A DNA stretch of 64,000 nucleotides from JAGQIB01 sp041393395 (lineage in GTDB: Bacteria > ARS69): contig JAWKKG010000005.1 in the NCBI GenBank assembly GCA_041393395.1, positions 607,753 to 671,752 of the forward strand. Direction: 5' to 3'. Under the pieces are notes generated by a model. The model saw only the letters and a program-made list of their open reading frames with translations. It was not told the DNA's origin and searched no databases. Below, one piece after another: positions 45,781 to 55,195 of the stretch. Positions within the stretch are counted from its first letter, which is position 1. Every line of letters begins with the position of its first letter. Position numbers and translations under genes: made by a program.

Positions 45781-47402
45781 CCGCCGTTTCCGCGCGATTC
45801 CGCGCCGTCCGGGACCTCCTGCCCGCGGCGGCCATGCTCGCGATCTTCCTCCCGCTCGATCGCTGGCTGTACCTCTCCACCCGGCTCTCGGCCGAGGAGA
45901 TCGCCGCGCCCGTGCTGTTGCCGCAGGCGATGCGCGGCATGATCGGCCCGCTGGCACTGATCGCGGTGGCGCTCGCCGCCCTCGCCGTGTGGCGGCCGGC
46001 CCTGCTCGCGGGCTGGAATCGCCTCGAGCACGGAGGGCGACTGCGCGCGTTCGTCGCGGTCGTGCTTTTCGTGCTCGCGTGGGACTTCAGCACGTACGAG
46101 CCGAATCACTGGGTCGGGCAGGTGCACGCGGTGGATCGTCTGCTGCTTCTCGCGTTCGCGGCCGCCGCGCTGTTCCGTCCCCTGTTCCTGCTACCGTTCC
46201 TGCTCGTGCTGTACCCGATCATCTGGCAGTTCGACGTCCCGCTCGGCGCGCACATGTGGGGCATCGAGCTCTCCGCGACCCGACTCCTGATCCTGTTCCT
46301 CGCCGCGTGGGTCGTGACGGCGATCACGGGGAAACGTCGCGCCGACGACTACGTGTACCTCGCGGTCTGCGTGTTCGCGGTGGGCTACTGGTGGCCGGGG
46401 TTCGGCAAGCTGCGACTCGGCTGGTTCCTGGACAACCCCACCCACGACATCGTGGCGGCCGCGCACACGCACGGGTGGCACCGATCGTGGACCGCCGAGC
46501 GCGTGGCGGAGTTCGCGCGGGCGTGCGCGCCGCTCGATCCCCTGGGTCGCGCCGGCACGCTGCTGTTCGAGGTCGGTGCGCCGCTCGTCCTCGTGTGGCG
46601 ACGTATCACGCCGTGGTTCTTCGTCGGCTGGATCGGGTTCCACGCCGGCGTTTTTCTGATGGTGGGCTACGTTTTCTGGAAGTGGGCGCTGATCGGCGCC
46701 GCATTTCTGTTCCTGATCGGCGTCCGGGGCGTGCCGCGGTTCGCGCTCTGGAATCCGGTGCGCGCCGTGGCGTCCGTCGCGGTGATCGTGGGCCTGCCGC
46801 TCGTGCTGTGGCCGATCACACAACTCGCCTGGTACGACACCGGGCTCTCCTACGCGCTGCGCTACGAGGCGGTGGATGCGCAGGGACGGCGCTGGGACTG
46901 GGCGGCGCCGGAGTTCGCGCCGTTCACGGACCGCTTCGTGATGTCGATGTTCGACGCCGTCACGCCGGAGGCGCACGCGACGGGACCCTACGGCGTGACG
47001 AAGACACGCGACGTCGCGGAGGCGGTGCGCCGGGCGTCGCACATGGGGATCATGTGGGTGGAGATGGAGCTGTGCGCGCGCGAGGGGAATGACTACGATC
47101 CGGCCCGGCGCGCCGCCTTCGAGTCTTTCGTGCGGGACTTCGTGCGCCACCGAAACGAGACGCGCGGGGCGCGGCCCTGGTGGCGACGGATCGCGCCGCC
47201 GTCGATGCTGCAGTGCGCGACCGCGGGGCCGCGGTGGCCCGAGGACTCGCCGGTGGTGCGGGTGGACGTGGACCTGGTGGTGGCCTTCTTCGACGGAAAG
47301 ACCTACGAGATCGTGCGCCGGAATCCCATTTCCCGGATCGAGATCGAGCCTCGACCGGCGCGACCGCCGTCACCGACTCCGGAAGGGAGCCGCTCGACAT
47401 GA
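45777..47402 (+). CDS. Polytopic membrane protein, possibly HTTM-like
   Basis: A 541-residue protein starting at GTG 45777 within the previous stop. About nine hydrophobic helices fill residues 12-370. Between them lie conserved-looking polar motifs: STYEPNHWVGQVHAVDR, GYWWPGFGKLRLGW, NPTHDIVAAAHTHGWHRSW, and GWIGFHAGVFLMVGY. The His/Trp-rich loops recall HTTM (vitamin-K-carboxylase-like) membrane proteins, but the match is from memory and tentative. A soluble tail of about 170 residues follows (RWDWAAPEFAPFTDRF ... VVRVDVDLVVAFFDGKTYE). It overlaps the dehydrogenase gene by four bases. It could modify, export or detect the cluster's product. Confidence 0.7.
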   Translation: MTAVSARFRAVRDLLPAAAMLAIFLPLDRWLYLSTRLSAEEIAAPVLLPQAMRGMIGPLALIAVALAALAVWRPALLAGWNRLEHGGRLRAFVAVVLFVLAWDFSTYEPNHWVGQVHAVDRLLLLAFAAAALFRPLFLLPFLLVLYPIIWQFDVPLGAHMWGIELSATRLLILFLAAWVVTAITGKRRADDYVYLAVCVFAVGYWWPGFGKLRLGWFLDNPTHDIVAAAHTHGWHRSWTAERVAEFARACAPLDPLGRAGTLLFEVGAPLVLVWRRITPWFFVGWIGFHAGVFLMVGYVFWKWALIGAAFLFLIGVRGVPRFALWNPVRAVASVAVIVGLPLVLWPITQLAWYDTGLSYALRYEAVDAQGRRWDWAAPEFAPFTDRFVMSMFDAVTPEAHATGPYGVTKTRDVAEAVRRASHMGIMWVEMELCAREGNDYDPARRAAFESFVRDFVRHRNETRGARPWWRRIAPPSMLQCATAGPRWPEDSPVVRVDVDLVVAFFDGKTYEIVRRNPISRIEIEPRPARPPSPTPEGSRST

Positions 47403-48559
47403 CGCAGATCCGCGCGTTCGATCGCTTCTTCGACGAAGAGGAGCTTCGCGCCAAGCACGAGGTCCGGGAGTTCGCGGAGCAACTGCCCCGCGACGTGATC
47501 GAGCGCGACCACGCCGGCTCGTTCGATCGCGAGTCGTGGAACGCGTGCGCGCGCTTCGGAATCCTGGGGCTTGGCGTGCCGGAGGAGTACGGCGGCACGG
47601 GCGGCGACCTCGTGCGCGCGGTGCTGTCCATGGAGGGATTCGGAAAGGGCTGCCGCGACAACGGTCTCACGTTTGCTCTGAACGCGCAGATGTGGACCAC
47701 GCAGCTCTCGATCCTGCAGTTCGGATCCGAGGCACAGAAGAAGCGCTACCTCCCGGCGCTGTGCGGCGGCGAGAAGATCGCGGCACAGGCGATGACGGAG
47801 CCGGAGACCGGCTCGGACATCTACCGCCTGCAGGCGCGCGCCGAGCGGACGGAAGACGGCTACGTGCTGAACGGGAGCAAGGTGCTCGTGACGCTCGGGC
47901 CGCTCGCCGACGTCTTCCTGATCTTCGCCACGATCGACCCCGCCAAGGGGCGCTGGGGCCTGACCGCCTTCCTGGTGGACCGCGACACGCCCGGGCTCGA
48001 GGTGCTGCCGGTGCAGGCGAAGATGGGCCTGCGCACGGTGCCGCTCGGCGGTCTCGAGCTGCGGGACGTCCGCATCCCCGCGGACGCGCGGCTCGGGCCC
48101 GAGGGCGGCGGCGTCTCGCTGTCCGCGACGTCGCTGGAGTGGGAGCGCAGCTGCATGCTGGCCGGCAAGATCGGGATCATGGAGCGGCAGATCGACGAGG
48201 CGGTCGCCGAGGCGAAACGTCGCGAGCAGTTCGGCCAGCCGATCGGGAAGTTCCAGGCGGTCTCGAACCGCATCGCGGACATGAAGGTGCGGCTGGAGGC
48301 GTCGCGGCTGCTCGTGTACCGCGTGGCGGCCCTCAAGCTCGCCGGGCGCCCGGCCCCGCTCGAGGCCGCCGCGGCCAAGCTGTTCCTCGCGGAGTCGTTC
48401 GTGGAGTCGAGCCTCGACTCGATCCGGATCCACGGCGGTCGCGGCTACCTCACGGAGAACGAGGTCGAGCGCGACCTGCGCGACGCGGTGGGCGGCGTGC
48501 TCTGGGGCGGCACCTCCGACATCCAGCGGGTCCTCGTGGCGAGGTTGCTCGGTCTGTGA
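47399..48559 (+). CDS. Acyl-CoA-dehydrogenase-like aminoacyl-carrier dehydrogenase
   Basis: A 386-residue flavoprotein starting at ATG 47399 in the preceding stop. Family marks: FGILGLGVPEEYGGTGGDL, the FAD-site AQAMTEPETGSD, LEWERSCMLAGKIG with the probable catalytic Glu, RREQFGQPIGKFQAVSNRIADMK (split at FGQPIGKFQ), IHGGRGYLTE and the C-terminal VLWGGTSDIQRVLVARLLG. The form is that of PltE, PigA, RedW and AnaB, which oxidise a prolyl group tethered to a carrier protein to pyrroline or pyrrole. This is supported by the coupled adenylation gene and by the nearby free-standing carrier, not by similarity alone. Confidence 0.87.
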   Translation: MTQIRAFDRFFDEEELRAKHEVREFAEQLPRDVIERDHAGSFDRESWNACARFGILGLGVPEEYGGTGGDLVRAVLSMEGFGKGCRDNGLTFALNAQMWTTQLSILQFGSEAQKKRYLPALCGGEKIAAQAMTEPETGSDIYRLQARAERTEDGYVLNGSKVLVTLGPLADVFLIFATIDPAKGRWGLTAFLVDRDTPGLEVLPVQAKMGLRTVPLGGLELRDVRIPADARLGPEGGGVSLSATSLEWERSCMLAGKIGIMERQIDEAVAEAKRREQFGQPIGKFQAVSNRIADMKVRLEASRLLVYRVAALKLAGRPAPLEAAAAKLFLAESFVESSLDSIRIHGGRGYLTENEVERDLRDAVGGVLWGGTSDIQRVLVARLLGL

Positions 48560-50142
48560 GCCCGGCCGACCGCCCGATCCGGATCCTTCCCGACATCGTC
48601 GCGCATCACGCCGCACGCGCGCCCGAAGCGACGGCGGTCCGCTTCGCCGGAACGTCGCTGACGTGGGCGGAGCTCGATGGCCGCACGGCGCGGCTCGCTT
48701 CCGCCCTGCGCGATCTCGGCGTGCGGCGCGGCGACCGCGTGGGCATCCTGCTCGGCCGGAGCGTGGAGCTCGCGGTGGCGCTGTACGGGATCCCGCGCGC
48801 GGGCGCGGCGTACGTTCCACTCGATCCCGCCGCGCCGGCGGAGCGACTCGCGTTTCTCGCGCGCGACTGCGGACTCGATGTGGTGGTCACTCACGAAGCA
48901 CGTCGCGCGACGTGTGAGGCGGCGCGCGCGGCCGGGTGGCCGGTGCGGCGCGTGATCGGTCTCGCGCCGGGGGACGGTGATGCAGCCGCGGTGGCGGTTG
49001 CGTGGGAAGACGTCGACGGTTTCGCTCCGACCGACGACGCCCAGCGCCCCGCAGCCGACGACCTCGCCTACGTGATCTACACGTCGGGCTCGACCGGCGC
49101 GCCAAAGGGAATCCAGCACTCGCACGCGAGCAGCCTCGCGTTCTGCGAGAGCTCGCGTCGCCTCTACGATCTGCAACCGGACGATCGCTTCTCGAACCAG
49201 GCGCCGATCCACTTCGACATGTCGATCTTCGATTTCTTCGTGGCGGGGCTGGCCGGCGGTTCCGTCTCGATCCTCTCGGAGGCGCACCTCAAGCTTCCGG
49301 CGAGCCTGTCACAGTGGCTGGAGACGGAGCGGATCTCGATCTTCTTCTCGGTTCCGTTCGCGCTGACGCAGCTCGTGGTGCGCGGCGCGCTGGAGTCGCG
49401 CGACCTCTCGGGCCTGCGCCAGATTCTCTGGGGCGGCGAGGTCATGCCGATCGCGCCGCTGCGCGAGCTGATGACCCGTCTCCCCCACGTCCGCTTCCAC
49501 AACATGTACGGCCCCGCCGAGACGAACGGCTGCACGACGTTCGAGGTCCGGACCCCCCCGAGCGATGACCGCAACGTGCCGATCGGATCGATGTTCCCGG
49601 GAATGACGGGCGCGGTGGTCGGTGCAGATGGAGAGCTGGTGCCGGACGGCGAAGCCGGCGAGCTGTGGGTGGCCGGGCCGTCGCAGATGCTCGGCTACTG
49701 GAATCGTCCGGACCTGAACGAGCGCTCGCTCGTGCGGCGCGTGGACGCGGACGGCGCGGAGCGGACCTTCTATCGCACGGGCGATCACGTGGTGCGCGAC
49801 GCCGACGGAACGCTGCACTTCGTGGGGCGGCGCGATCGCCAGATCAAGATCCGCGGATACCGCGTGGAGCTGGACGAGGTGGAGGCGGCGCTCGCGGCGC
49901 AGCCCGGCGTGGAGGAGGCGGCCGTGTTCGCGCCCGCGTCCGACCCGCCGCGGATCGAAGCCGCGGTGATCCTGCGGCCGGGAGCGGAAACGGCGGCGGG
50001 CGCGCTGGAGGACGGCGTCCGGCGGATCCTGCCGCCGTACGCGGTGCCGGCGCGCATCGCCCTGGCCGAGGACTTCCCGCGGACGACGTCGGGAAAGGTC
50101 GACTACCGCGCGCTCGCGGCCGCCCACGAATCCCCGTTGTGA
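48556..50142 (+). CDS. Free-standing adenylation enzyme (prolyl-type candidate)
   Basis: A 528-residue amino-acid adenylating enzyme without condensation or carrier domains, starting at GTG 48556 inside the dehydrogenase stop. Core motifs: VIYTSGSTGAPKG (about 175), HFDMSIFDFFVAG, WGGEVMP, NMYGPAETNGCT, FYRTGD, IKIRGYRVELDEVE and TTSGKVDYRAL with the catalytic Lys. The GPAETN phrase is like PltF/RedM-type stand-alone enzymes (GPTETN). The pocket reads about DMFFLGMGC, which I cannot assign with certainty to proline. It would load the discrete carrier protein encoded at 42.4 kb; the dehydrogenase would then act on the bound residue. It is the last gene of the coupled operon. Confidence 0.88.
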   Translation: MSPADRPIRILPDIVAHHAARAPEATAVRFAGTSLTWAELDGRTARLASALRDLGVRRGDRVGILLGRSVELAVALYGIPRAGAAYVPLDPAAPAERLAFLARDCGLDVVVTHEARRATCEAARAAGWPVRRVIGLAPGDGDAAAVAVAWEDVDGFAPTDDAQRPAADDLAYVIYTSGSTGAPKGIQHSHASSLAFCESSRRLYDLQPDDRFSNQAPIHFDMSIFDFFVAGLAGGSVSILSEAHLKLPASLSQWLETERISIFFSVPFALTQLVVRGALESRDLSGLRQILWGGEVMPIAPLRELMTRLPHVRFHNMYGPAETNGCTTFEVRTPPSDDRNVPIGSMFPGMTGAVVGADGELVPDGEAGELWVAGPSQMLGYWNRPDLNERSLVRRVDADGAERTFYRTGDHVVRDADGTLHFVGRRDRQIKIRGYRVELDEVEAALAAQPGVEEAAVFAPASDPPRIEAAVILRPGAETAAGALEDGVRRILPPYAVPARIALAEDFPRTTSGKVDYRALAAAHESPL

Positions 50143-50236
50143 TCGGATCGCGCGCGTCCGCCACGGTCGCGACCTTCGGAGAACCGACAGCGCCCAGATC
50201 TGCGAGTGCGTCTCTCTCATCTACGGGCCACAAGGC

Positions 50237-50259
50237 CGTGTTCATGTCGGGCGAACACG
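50237..50259. terminator. Weak hairpin between convergent genes
   Basis: CGTGTTC/GAACACG stem with a nine-base loop, 95 bases past the end of the adenylation gene. There is no T-run; a terminator function is only possible. Confidence 0.3.
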
Positions 50260-50314
50260 AAAGGCCCCGCCCCGGACGCGGCGGCGCCCCATCGCTCGTG
50301 GCCGATCACCTCTG

Positions 50315-51778
50315 TCAGCGAAGCAACGTCAGCTTGAGCGATCGTCTGAGATCGCCTGCGTCGATCTGCACGAAATACACACCACTTGGGAGCGACCGGC
50401 CGACATCGTCGTGGCCGCGCCAAGTCAGTTCGTGGTCCCCCGGTTCCTGCACGATACCACTCACGAGCTCGCGCACGCGACGTCCTCGCACGTCAAAGAC
50501 ACTCGCAGTCACGGACGCCCTGCTCGGTAGATGATACTGAACTTGGACGGTCGGTCGGAAAGGATTCGGCGAGGCGCTCACCGCCAAACCCGCCCACGGC
50601 GGGCCGGACGAGGTCTCCAGCACGGCGGTCACCTGGGGCTCCTCGATCGGCGACATGACGAGCGTGGATGTCGACGGCTCGCTGTACTCCAGCTGGACCG
50701 GAAAGCCCATGAGGTCGTTCTCGTAGGCACGGGGGGTGATCTCGGTGACTTCGAACGCGCGAACGCCGACGCCGCCCTCCAGAAGCCCCCCAAGGGCCGA
50801 CGCGTAGTCGGCGAAGACCAGATCCTCGGTCTCAGCGAACCAACCGAGGTCCACGGACCCGACGGACACACGCACGGGACCATCGAGATAAGGACTCCAG
50901 CCCCGAACGGCCGTAACCAGCGCATCAGCAAGCTCGTAGCGATAGCCATAGATGCTCGGCGGGTCCACCCAGTCGTTCGAAGGGATCGGCGGAAATGTGA
51001 AGGGCGGAGCGGAGTTCTCGGGGAGTTGCGGGTTCGAGGGAGACGATCCACGGGGTCCGACGGGAACGGTGACCTCCGTGAATGCGAACGTCGCGTGGAA
51101 GGTGATCGTTGTGGGTCCCGAGGTCACGAAGTTCCACTGTCGCTGCCCCAAGCTGCCAGCATTGGACTGATTCTGCGCCGCGACCGCACGAGCACGCCCG
51201 GCGGACTCGCAGCGAATGCCGCCGTGGCTGGCTTCGTAGTCGAGGACGGTGTGAGCGTACGCCCATCGTTCCGAGGCTCCGCCAACATCCGCTGCGATCT
51301 CTCCCACGCCGGTCAACGTCGCGGTGGCCGGATCCGGCTCGAAATAGGTATCGCCCTCTCCGTCACCGCCCCAACCGGGGTTGTACCGGACCTGCGCTCC
51401 GGCATGGTAGGAAACGAGGCCGTCCGCGAACGAATCCACCGGCGGCGAGAACTCGAGCTCAAGGGAAGATGCGTGCCGCCACTCAACCCCAGCCGGGCCG
51501 CCCACCTCGGCGCCCGCCCCGGAGATGAACGTGATGTTGTACGTGCCGGCCGCAGGGATCGTCAGTGTGTCGGCAGCAACCATCGAAGCGGTGATGGGGC
51601 CCGTGCTGTAGGCGCCCTGAATGCTCAACCAACCCGATGGACCGGGCTGCGCCGTGGCGGAAGCAAGGCTTCCGGCGACCCCTCCAAGCACGAGAGGCAG
51701 CCCGGCGGTCAGCACCGGCGCGAAGCCGGCGCTCCGCGTCTTGGTCCGTACCGGTTCTTCGTCGATCCAGTGCTTCAT
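50315..51778 (-). CDS. Exported protein of unknown function with FlgD-like C-terminal domain
   Basis: A 487-residue exported protein. ATG 51778 gives a signal region with a long n-part (MKHWIDEEPVRTKTRSAG) and hydrophobic core VLTAGLPLVLGGVAGSLASATA. The middle part is beta-rich with Gly/Pro loops (YNITFISGAGAEVGGP, WNFVTSGPTTITFHATFAF) and resembles no family I know. The last 85 residues are the FlgD-like domain (SASPNPFRPTVQVQYHL ... FDVRGRRVRELV ... LPSGVYFVQI). The codon mix is less GC-biased than in the NRPS cluster next to it. The open frame on the other strand is a shadow. Confidence 0.78.
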   Translation of the reverse strand: MKHWIDEEPVRTKTRSAGFAPVLTAGLPLVLGGVAGSLASATAQPGPSGWLSIQGAYSTGPITASMVAADTLTIPAAGTYNITFISGAGAEVGGPAGVEWRHASSLELEFSPPVDSFADGLVSYHAGAQVRYNPGWGGDGEGDTYFEPDPATATLTGVGEIAADVGGASERWAYAHTVLDYEASHGGIRCESAGRARAVAAQNQSNAGSLGQRQWNFVTSGPTTITFHATFAFTEVTVPVGPRGSSPSNPQLPENSAPPFTFPPIPSNDWVDPPSIYGYRYELADALVTAVRGWSPYLDGPVRVSVGSVDLGWFAETEDLVFADYASALGGLLEGGVGVRAFEVTEITPRAYENDLMGFPVQLEYSEPSTSTLVMSPIEEPQVTAVLETSSGPPWAGLAVSASPNPFRPTVQVQYHLPSRASVTASVFDVRGRRVRELVSGIVQEPGDHELTWRGHDDVGRSLPSGVYFVQIDAGDLRRSLKLTLLR

Positions 51779-51949
51779 CGGTTCCACCCTCGTGACTACC
51801 AGGGTTCGTGGCGTGTGACCGCCTGTTCGGCTCGACGGAAAGGTCCGCCGCAACTCTCACTACGCGGTCTGACTCGATTCCCCGCCAAGGAGTGACGCCT
51901 TCGATCCCACCTCGGCCGGGAGATGTCTCGCGCGTGCCTTCTCGGGCTT

Positions 51950-54631
51950 CTACCCCCCTTCGGCTACTACGTCGGCCTCGCCATCTCGCCCCAGCTCCCT
52001 CAGAACCTTCGCGTGACTCGTTCTCAGCGCCTCCCAGTACGGATGCTGATCTGGTATCTTTCCCGCCCAGATCCGGTGCACGTCTTCATAGAGCTCGATC
52101 GCCCGCCCGTGGTTTCCAAGCGCTGCCTCGATGTCGCCGAGGACCAACATGCTCACGCCCACGACTGGATGTTCCTCCCCGAGAGCGTCCCTCCCGTCGC
52201 GGAGAGCCCGCTCCGCCACCGCTTGCGCCTCGGCCCCCCGTCCGGCGTCGAGGAGCATGACGGCGTAGTTCCGGCGACAATCCGCGACCCGTGGGTGCGA
52301 CGGTCCGTACAGGCTCTCGTTCGCGGCGATCGCCTCGAGCTGCATCGGAATCGACTCGTCCAGGCGTCCGAGTTGCGCGAGCGTGCTCCCCAGATTGCTC
52401 GCCGCCATGGCGACATCGAGAGGTGGTCCGCCTTGGGCGATCGCGTAGGCCTCGCGCGCGTGAAGTTCCGCGTCTTCCAGCCGCCCCGCCTCCATTTCCA
52501 CTCCGGCGAGTCCATTGAGAACTCGCCCCAGATCCGGATGTTGATCTCCGACCACGGGCCTCATGATCGCGATCGCTTCCTTCGCATGCGAAATGGCGTC
52601 AGCGTGCGCCCCGAGCTTCGTCTCCGCGGTGGAGAGGTTGTTCAGCGTCTTCGCGACCTGGAAGTGGGTCGCTCCCAGAACTTGCCGTTTCGCCACGAGG
52701 GACTCTTCGTACTTCTGCCTCGCTTGCGCGTAGTCTCCCGCCGCAAGCGCGACGTTCCCCAGATTGTTCAAAGTTCGAGCGACGTCGAGACGCTCCGGGC
52801 CGTCGGGCGGCACTGCGAGTCCGAGCGCTTCATCCAGCACCCGTCGTGCTTCGTCGAGACGTCCCTCGAGCCGATGAAGATCGCCGAGCGCATTGAGCAG
52901 CCGCATGCGACGCGAGGGCGGTCCCGAATGCTCCCGGTCCATCGAGAGCGCGCTCTCGAGGTTCTCGCGCGCCAACTCCATTTGCCCGCTCTCGAGCTGA
53001 GTGGTTCCCAGCGCGGCGACCACGTCGATTCGGTCGTCGATATGGTCGGGTCCCGAGGGCAGAAGTTCGAGCGCGAGCGATAGGTGTTCCGTCGACTTCT
53101 CGTACATCCCGAGTTCGCGGTAGGTCTGGCCGAGCGTCGCCAGGAGGCCGACGCGAACTTCATCGTCGAGCTCGCCCCCCAGCAGCAGCGGCTCCGCGGT
53201 CGCAAGGAGCTGCTCGACTGTCGTGTTCGGTCCGGACGCAGTTTCCGGGTTGGCGGCCGACAGAATCTCTCGTTGCACTTCGACCAGGCGCTCGGAGCGG
53301 TCCGCCTGCATCCGGGCCGCGGCCTCACTCCGGGTGGCCCGGCGATAGAGCAGTCCGAAGCCGACGGCCGATGCGGTGACGGTCAGCAGCAGGGCCGCCC
53401 CCGCCACGAACAGAGCGCGATGGCGCGCTACGAGCTTGCCCAGGATGTAGGATGTGCTCGGCGGACGAGCGAGAACGGGCTCGCGTCGAAGGAACCGTTC
53501 GATATCGGCCGCGAGCTCGGACGCGGCCCCGTACCGTCGCTCGGGTACCTTGGCCAGGGCCTTCATCACGACCCAGTCAAGCTCACCGCGAAGCGACCGC
53601 GCGATCGTGCCACACGATGTGGAGCGGTGTTCCGCCACTCGCTCGTTGGCCTCACTCTTGGCGCGGAGTCGAACGGACGGGAGTAGCGGCTCTTCCTCTC
53701 GGAGCTTCCGGATCGCGGCATAGAGGGTCATTCCCTCTCCGGTGAGTTCCAGCGGCAGCGCGCCGGTGAGCAACTCGTACAGGACCACACCCAGGGAATA
53801 GACATCGGTAGCGGCGTCCGGATGCCCAGGTCCCAGCTGCTCGGGACTCATGTACGCAATCGTGCCGACGAACTGGCCCGCTTGGGTGAGATCGCGCGAC
53901 TCGACGTCCGAGTCCGCAACCGATTTCGCGATTCCGAAGTCGATGACCTTGGGAACCGGTCGACCGTCCTCTTCATGCACGAGGATATTCGAGGGCTTCA
54001 GGTCCCGGTGGACCACTCCCTTGCGGTGCGCGTGGTGAACGGCCCGGCAAACCGGGACGAAGAGCTCGAGCCGTTCCCGGATCGAGAGTCGACGCTCGTC
54101 CGCGAAGGTATCGATCGGTTGCCCGGGTACGTACTCCATGACGAAGTAGGGACGCCCCGATCCCGTGCTGCCCGCCTCGAACGCCCGGGCCACGTTCGCA
54201 TGGCTCATCAGCGCGAGCGCCCGCCGCTCGACGTCGAACCGGGCAAGCACTGCCTCGCCGTCGATGCCCGGCTTCATCACCTTGAGCGCGACGGTGCGAC
54301 GGACCGGCTCCCGCTGCTCGGCGAGGAAGACGACGCCCATTCCGCCCTCGCCGATCTGCTCGCCGATTCGATAGTCCGGGAGCGAACCCTCGAGATCCGC
54401 GCGGAGTTCGCGCCTGCCCCTGGATGTCAGTTCGCGATCGAGCGCCATGGCCACGGTCTCGGGAAGACCGCCGATCGAGAGCGCCATGGCGTCGGCGATC
54501 ATCCGCTTCACTTCGTCCCGGATCGCGGCGTCCGGGACGTTGGCGTCGAGCCAAGCTCCGCGGTCCGCATCGGACTGCGCCAGGGCTCCTTCCAGCGCTT
54601 CATTGATCGACACGAACCGCTCCCGGTCCAC
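51950..54631 (-). CDS. Transmembrane Ser/Thr protein kinase with TPR domain (PknB type)
   Basis: An 893-residue kinase. GTG 54631 directly follows the stop of the sigma-factor gene, with GGAAGGGGG upstream. A non-catalytic N-terminal segment (1-85) precedes a complete kinase domain: glycine loop IGEGGMGVVF (93), Lys in ALKVMK (117), HRDLKPSN (208), DFG (231), GTIAYMSPEQ (257). One transmembrane helix (about 407-428) separates it from TPR repeats (about 450-880; for example VARTLNNLGNVALAAGDYAQA and VAKTLNNLSTAETKLGAHADA), which would be outside the cytoplasm. Pairing with the ECF sigma gene matches the known arrangement in which a kinase controls a sigma factor lacking an anti-sigma. Confidence 0.93.
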   Translation of the reverse strand: MDRERFVSINEALEGALAQSDADRGAWLDANVPDAAIRDEVKRMIADAMALSIGGLPETVAMALDRELTSRGRRELRADLEGSLPDYRIGEQIGEGGMGVVFLAEQREPVRRTVALKVMKPGIDGEAVLARFDVERRALALMSHANVARAFEAGSTGSGRPYFVMEYVPGQPIDTFADERRLSIRERLELFVPVCRAVHHAHRKGVVHRDLKPSNILVHEEDGRPVPKVIDFGIAKSVADSDVESRDLTQAGQFVGTIAYMSPEQLGPGHPDAATDVYSLGVVLYELLTGALPLELTGEGMTLYAAIRKLREEEPLLPSVRLRAKSEANERVAEHRSTSCGTIARSLRGELDWVVMKALAKVPERRYGAASELAADIERFLRREPVLARPPSTSYILGKLVARHRALFVAGAALLLTVTASAVGFGLLYRRATRSEAAARMQADRSERLVEVQREILSAANPETASGPNTTVEQLLATAEPLLLGGELDDEVRVGLLATLGQTYRELGMYEKSTEHLSLALELLPSGPDHIDDRIDVVAALGTTQLESGQMELARENLESALSMDREHSGPPSRRMRLLNALGDLHRLEGRLDEARRVLDEALGLAVPPDGPERLDVARTLNNLGNVALAAGDYAQARQKYEESLVAKRQVLGATHFQVAKTLNNLSTAETKLGAHADAISHAKEAIAIMRPVVGDQHPDLGRVLNGLAGVEMEAGRLEDAELHAREAYAIAQGGPPLDVAMAASNLGSTLAQLGRLDESIPMQLEAIAANESLYGPSHPRVADCRRNYAVMLLDAGRGAEAQAVAERALRDGRDALGEEHPVVGVSMLVLGDIEAALGNHGRAIELYEDVHRIWAGKIPDQHPYWEALRTSHAKVLRELGRDGEADVVAEGG

Positions 54632-55195
54632 TCAGTTTCCCCCTTCCTCGAGGAGCTTCTTCAGCCAGATCCGCGCTCGCAGCCAGTCCCGCTGCACGGT
54701 CCTCACGGAGGTTCCCAGCGCCGCAGCGGTCTCCTCCTCAGTCAACCCCGCGAAGAACCGACACTCCACGACCTGGGCGAGCCGACCGTCGTAGTCGCCG
54801 AGCTGTCCGAGAATGTCGTCGATCTCCAGAATGCGTTCGGCGTGGTCGTCGATCGCGATCTGCTGACATTCGAGCGTGACGCGCTCCCGATTGCCCCCCC
54901 GTTTGTCAGCCATCCGCGCGCGCGCGAACTGGACGACGACCTGCCGCATCGCACGAGACGCGATGGCCAGGAAGTGGCTGCGGTCTGACGCATCGATTCC
55001 ATTCTGGCGTGCCATCTTCATGTAGGCTTCATGGACGAGATCCGTCGTGTTCAGCGTCGGGGAGCGCCGGTGTCTCCGGAGGTTGTTCCTGGCGAGGACG
55101 ATCAGCTCGTCGTAGACGAGTCCGACGAGTCGGTCGAAAGCGCTTCGATCTCCGTCCCGCAGCCGGCCGAGGAGCGTAGTGACATCCGTCTCCAA
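54632..55195 (-). CDS. ECF sigma factor paired with a kinase
   Basis: A 187-residue RNA polymerase sigma factor of the ECF type with regions 2 and 4: LVGLVYDELIVLARNNLRRH, TTDLVHEAYMKMA, FLAIASRAMRQVVVQFARAR, and region 4 FFAGLTEEETAAALGTSVRTVQRDWLRAR (split at ALGTSV). It is of the Rhodopirellula-type subfamily often encoded beside Ser/Thr kinases. The start is TTG 55195 with GGGGGA upstream. No anti-sigma gene is adjacent; regulation by phosphorylation from the abutting kinase is the likely mode (family knowledge). Targets are unknown; exported-protein genes start on the other side of the gap. Confidence 0.92.
   Translation of the reverse strand: METDVTTLLGRLRDGDRSAFDRLVGLVYDELIVLARNNLRRHRRSPTLNTTDLVHEAYMKMARQNGIDASDRSHFLAIASRAMRQVVVQFARARMADKRGGNRERVTLECQQIAIDDHAERILEIDDILGQLGDYDGRLAQVVECRFFAGLTEEETAAALGTSVRTVQRDWLRARIWLKKLLEEGGN

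Noticed and set aside
33243..50142. MbtH-like protein or phosphopantetheinyl transferase for the cluster
   Set aside because: Searched for by motif on both strands and not found; they may be encoded elsewhere.
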